In this document: positions 15,626 to 15,680 of the stretch, in pieces
Position numbering within the stretch: the stretch's first letter is position 1
Layout: each line of letters begins with the position of its first letter
NCBI GenBank assembly: GCA_905214235.1
Contig: CAJMLF010000034.1
Coordinates: 1-15,680, forward strand
Length of the DNA stretch: 15,680 nt
Direction of reading: 5' to 3'
DNA from: an uncultured bacterium
GTDB lineage: Bacteria; Bacillota; Bacilli; Lactobacillales; Lactobacillaceae
The notes under the pieces: generated by a model
The model's input: the letters and a program-made list of their open reading frames with translations, nothing else
Told to the model about the DNA's origin: nothing
Databases searched by the model: none
Program-made: the position numbers and the translations under genes

Positions 15626-15680
15626 CTCCGGCAGTCAGACTCGAACTGACGACAACCTGATTAACAGTCAGGTGCTCTAC
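15626..15680 (-). tRNA. tRNA-Asn (GTT), partial, 5' end outside the window
   Basis: The last 55 bases of a tRNA: part of the D arm, anticodon stem with loop CTGTTAA giving GTT (Asn), T arm GTCAG-TTCGAGT-CTGAC, acceptor strand TGCCGGA and discriminator G. No CCA is encoded. The 5' acceptor strand lies beyond base 15680. Confidence 0.93.

Noticed and set aside
1..15680. CRISPR array, prophage or defence island
   Set aside because: No regularly spaced repeats, no phage structural genes and no defence nucleases other than the TnpB of the mobile element.

Overview
The window looks like chromosome of a Lactobacillaceae bacterium, most likely a Limosilactobacillus-type species of roughly 50% GC. 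The genus is an inference from protein character (D-aspartate peptidoglycan ligase, niacin-dependent NAD salvage, POT peptide transporter) and from Gram-positive promoters and ribosome binding sites. No species can be fixed without a search. Every gene I accept, protein or tRNA, lies on the minus strand, so gene order is read from high to low coordinates.

From the right edge: a partial tRNA-Asn with its terminator; dtpT, a di-/tripeptide transporter with a near-consensus promoter; a tRNA-Tyr/tRNA-Gln pair with promoter and terminator; an unrecognised 215-residue basic protein whose ribosome binding site directly follows the tRNA terminator; a 14-helix DHA2-type MFS exporter whose start lies just after a terminator-like hairpin; and asl, the D-aspartate ligase of peptidoglycan cross-bridge synthesis, closed by a terminator. 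Next comes a transposase-less IS200/IS605 (IS1341-type) element with an intact TnpB, an omega-RNA/right end, and a perfect Gram-positive LexA (SOS) box at its promoter. It sits between asl and an operon of an AspT-type antiporter and an aspartate racemase, which ends in a terminator.

The left third holds a GntR/HutC (UTRA) regulator with a GTCTAGAC palindrome at its own promoter, then a tight gene series pncB-nadE-tex-sprT-like: two enzymes that turn nicotinate into NAD, followed by the RNA-binding protein Tex and a SprT-like metalloprotein. Overlaps or gaps of 5 to 18 bases suggest one operon.

Functionally, the clearest theme is the D-aspartate branch of cell-wall synthesis: racemase (makes D-Asp), ligase (attaches it to the stem peptide) and an amino-acid antiporter beside them, now separated by the TnpB element. 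I found no CRISPR array, prophage or defence island. The most noteworthy items are regulatory: the SOS box on tnpB, the terminator-in-leader layout of two consecutive genes, and the self-operator of the GntR gene.
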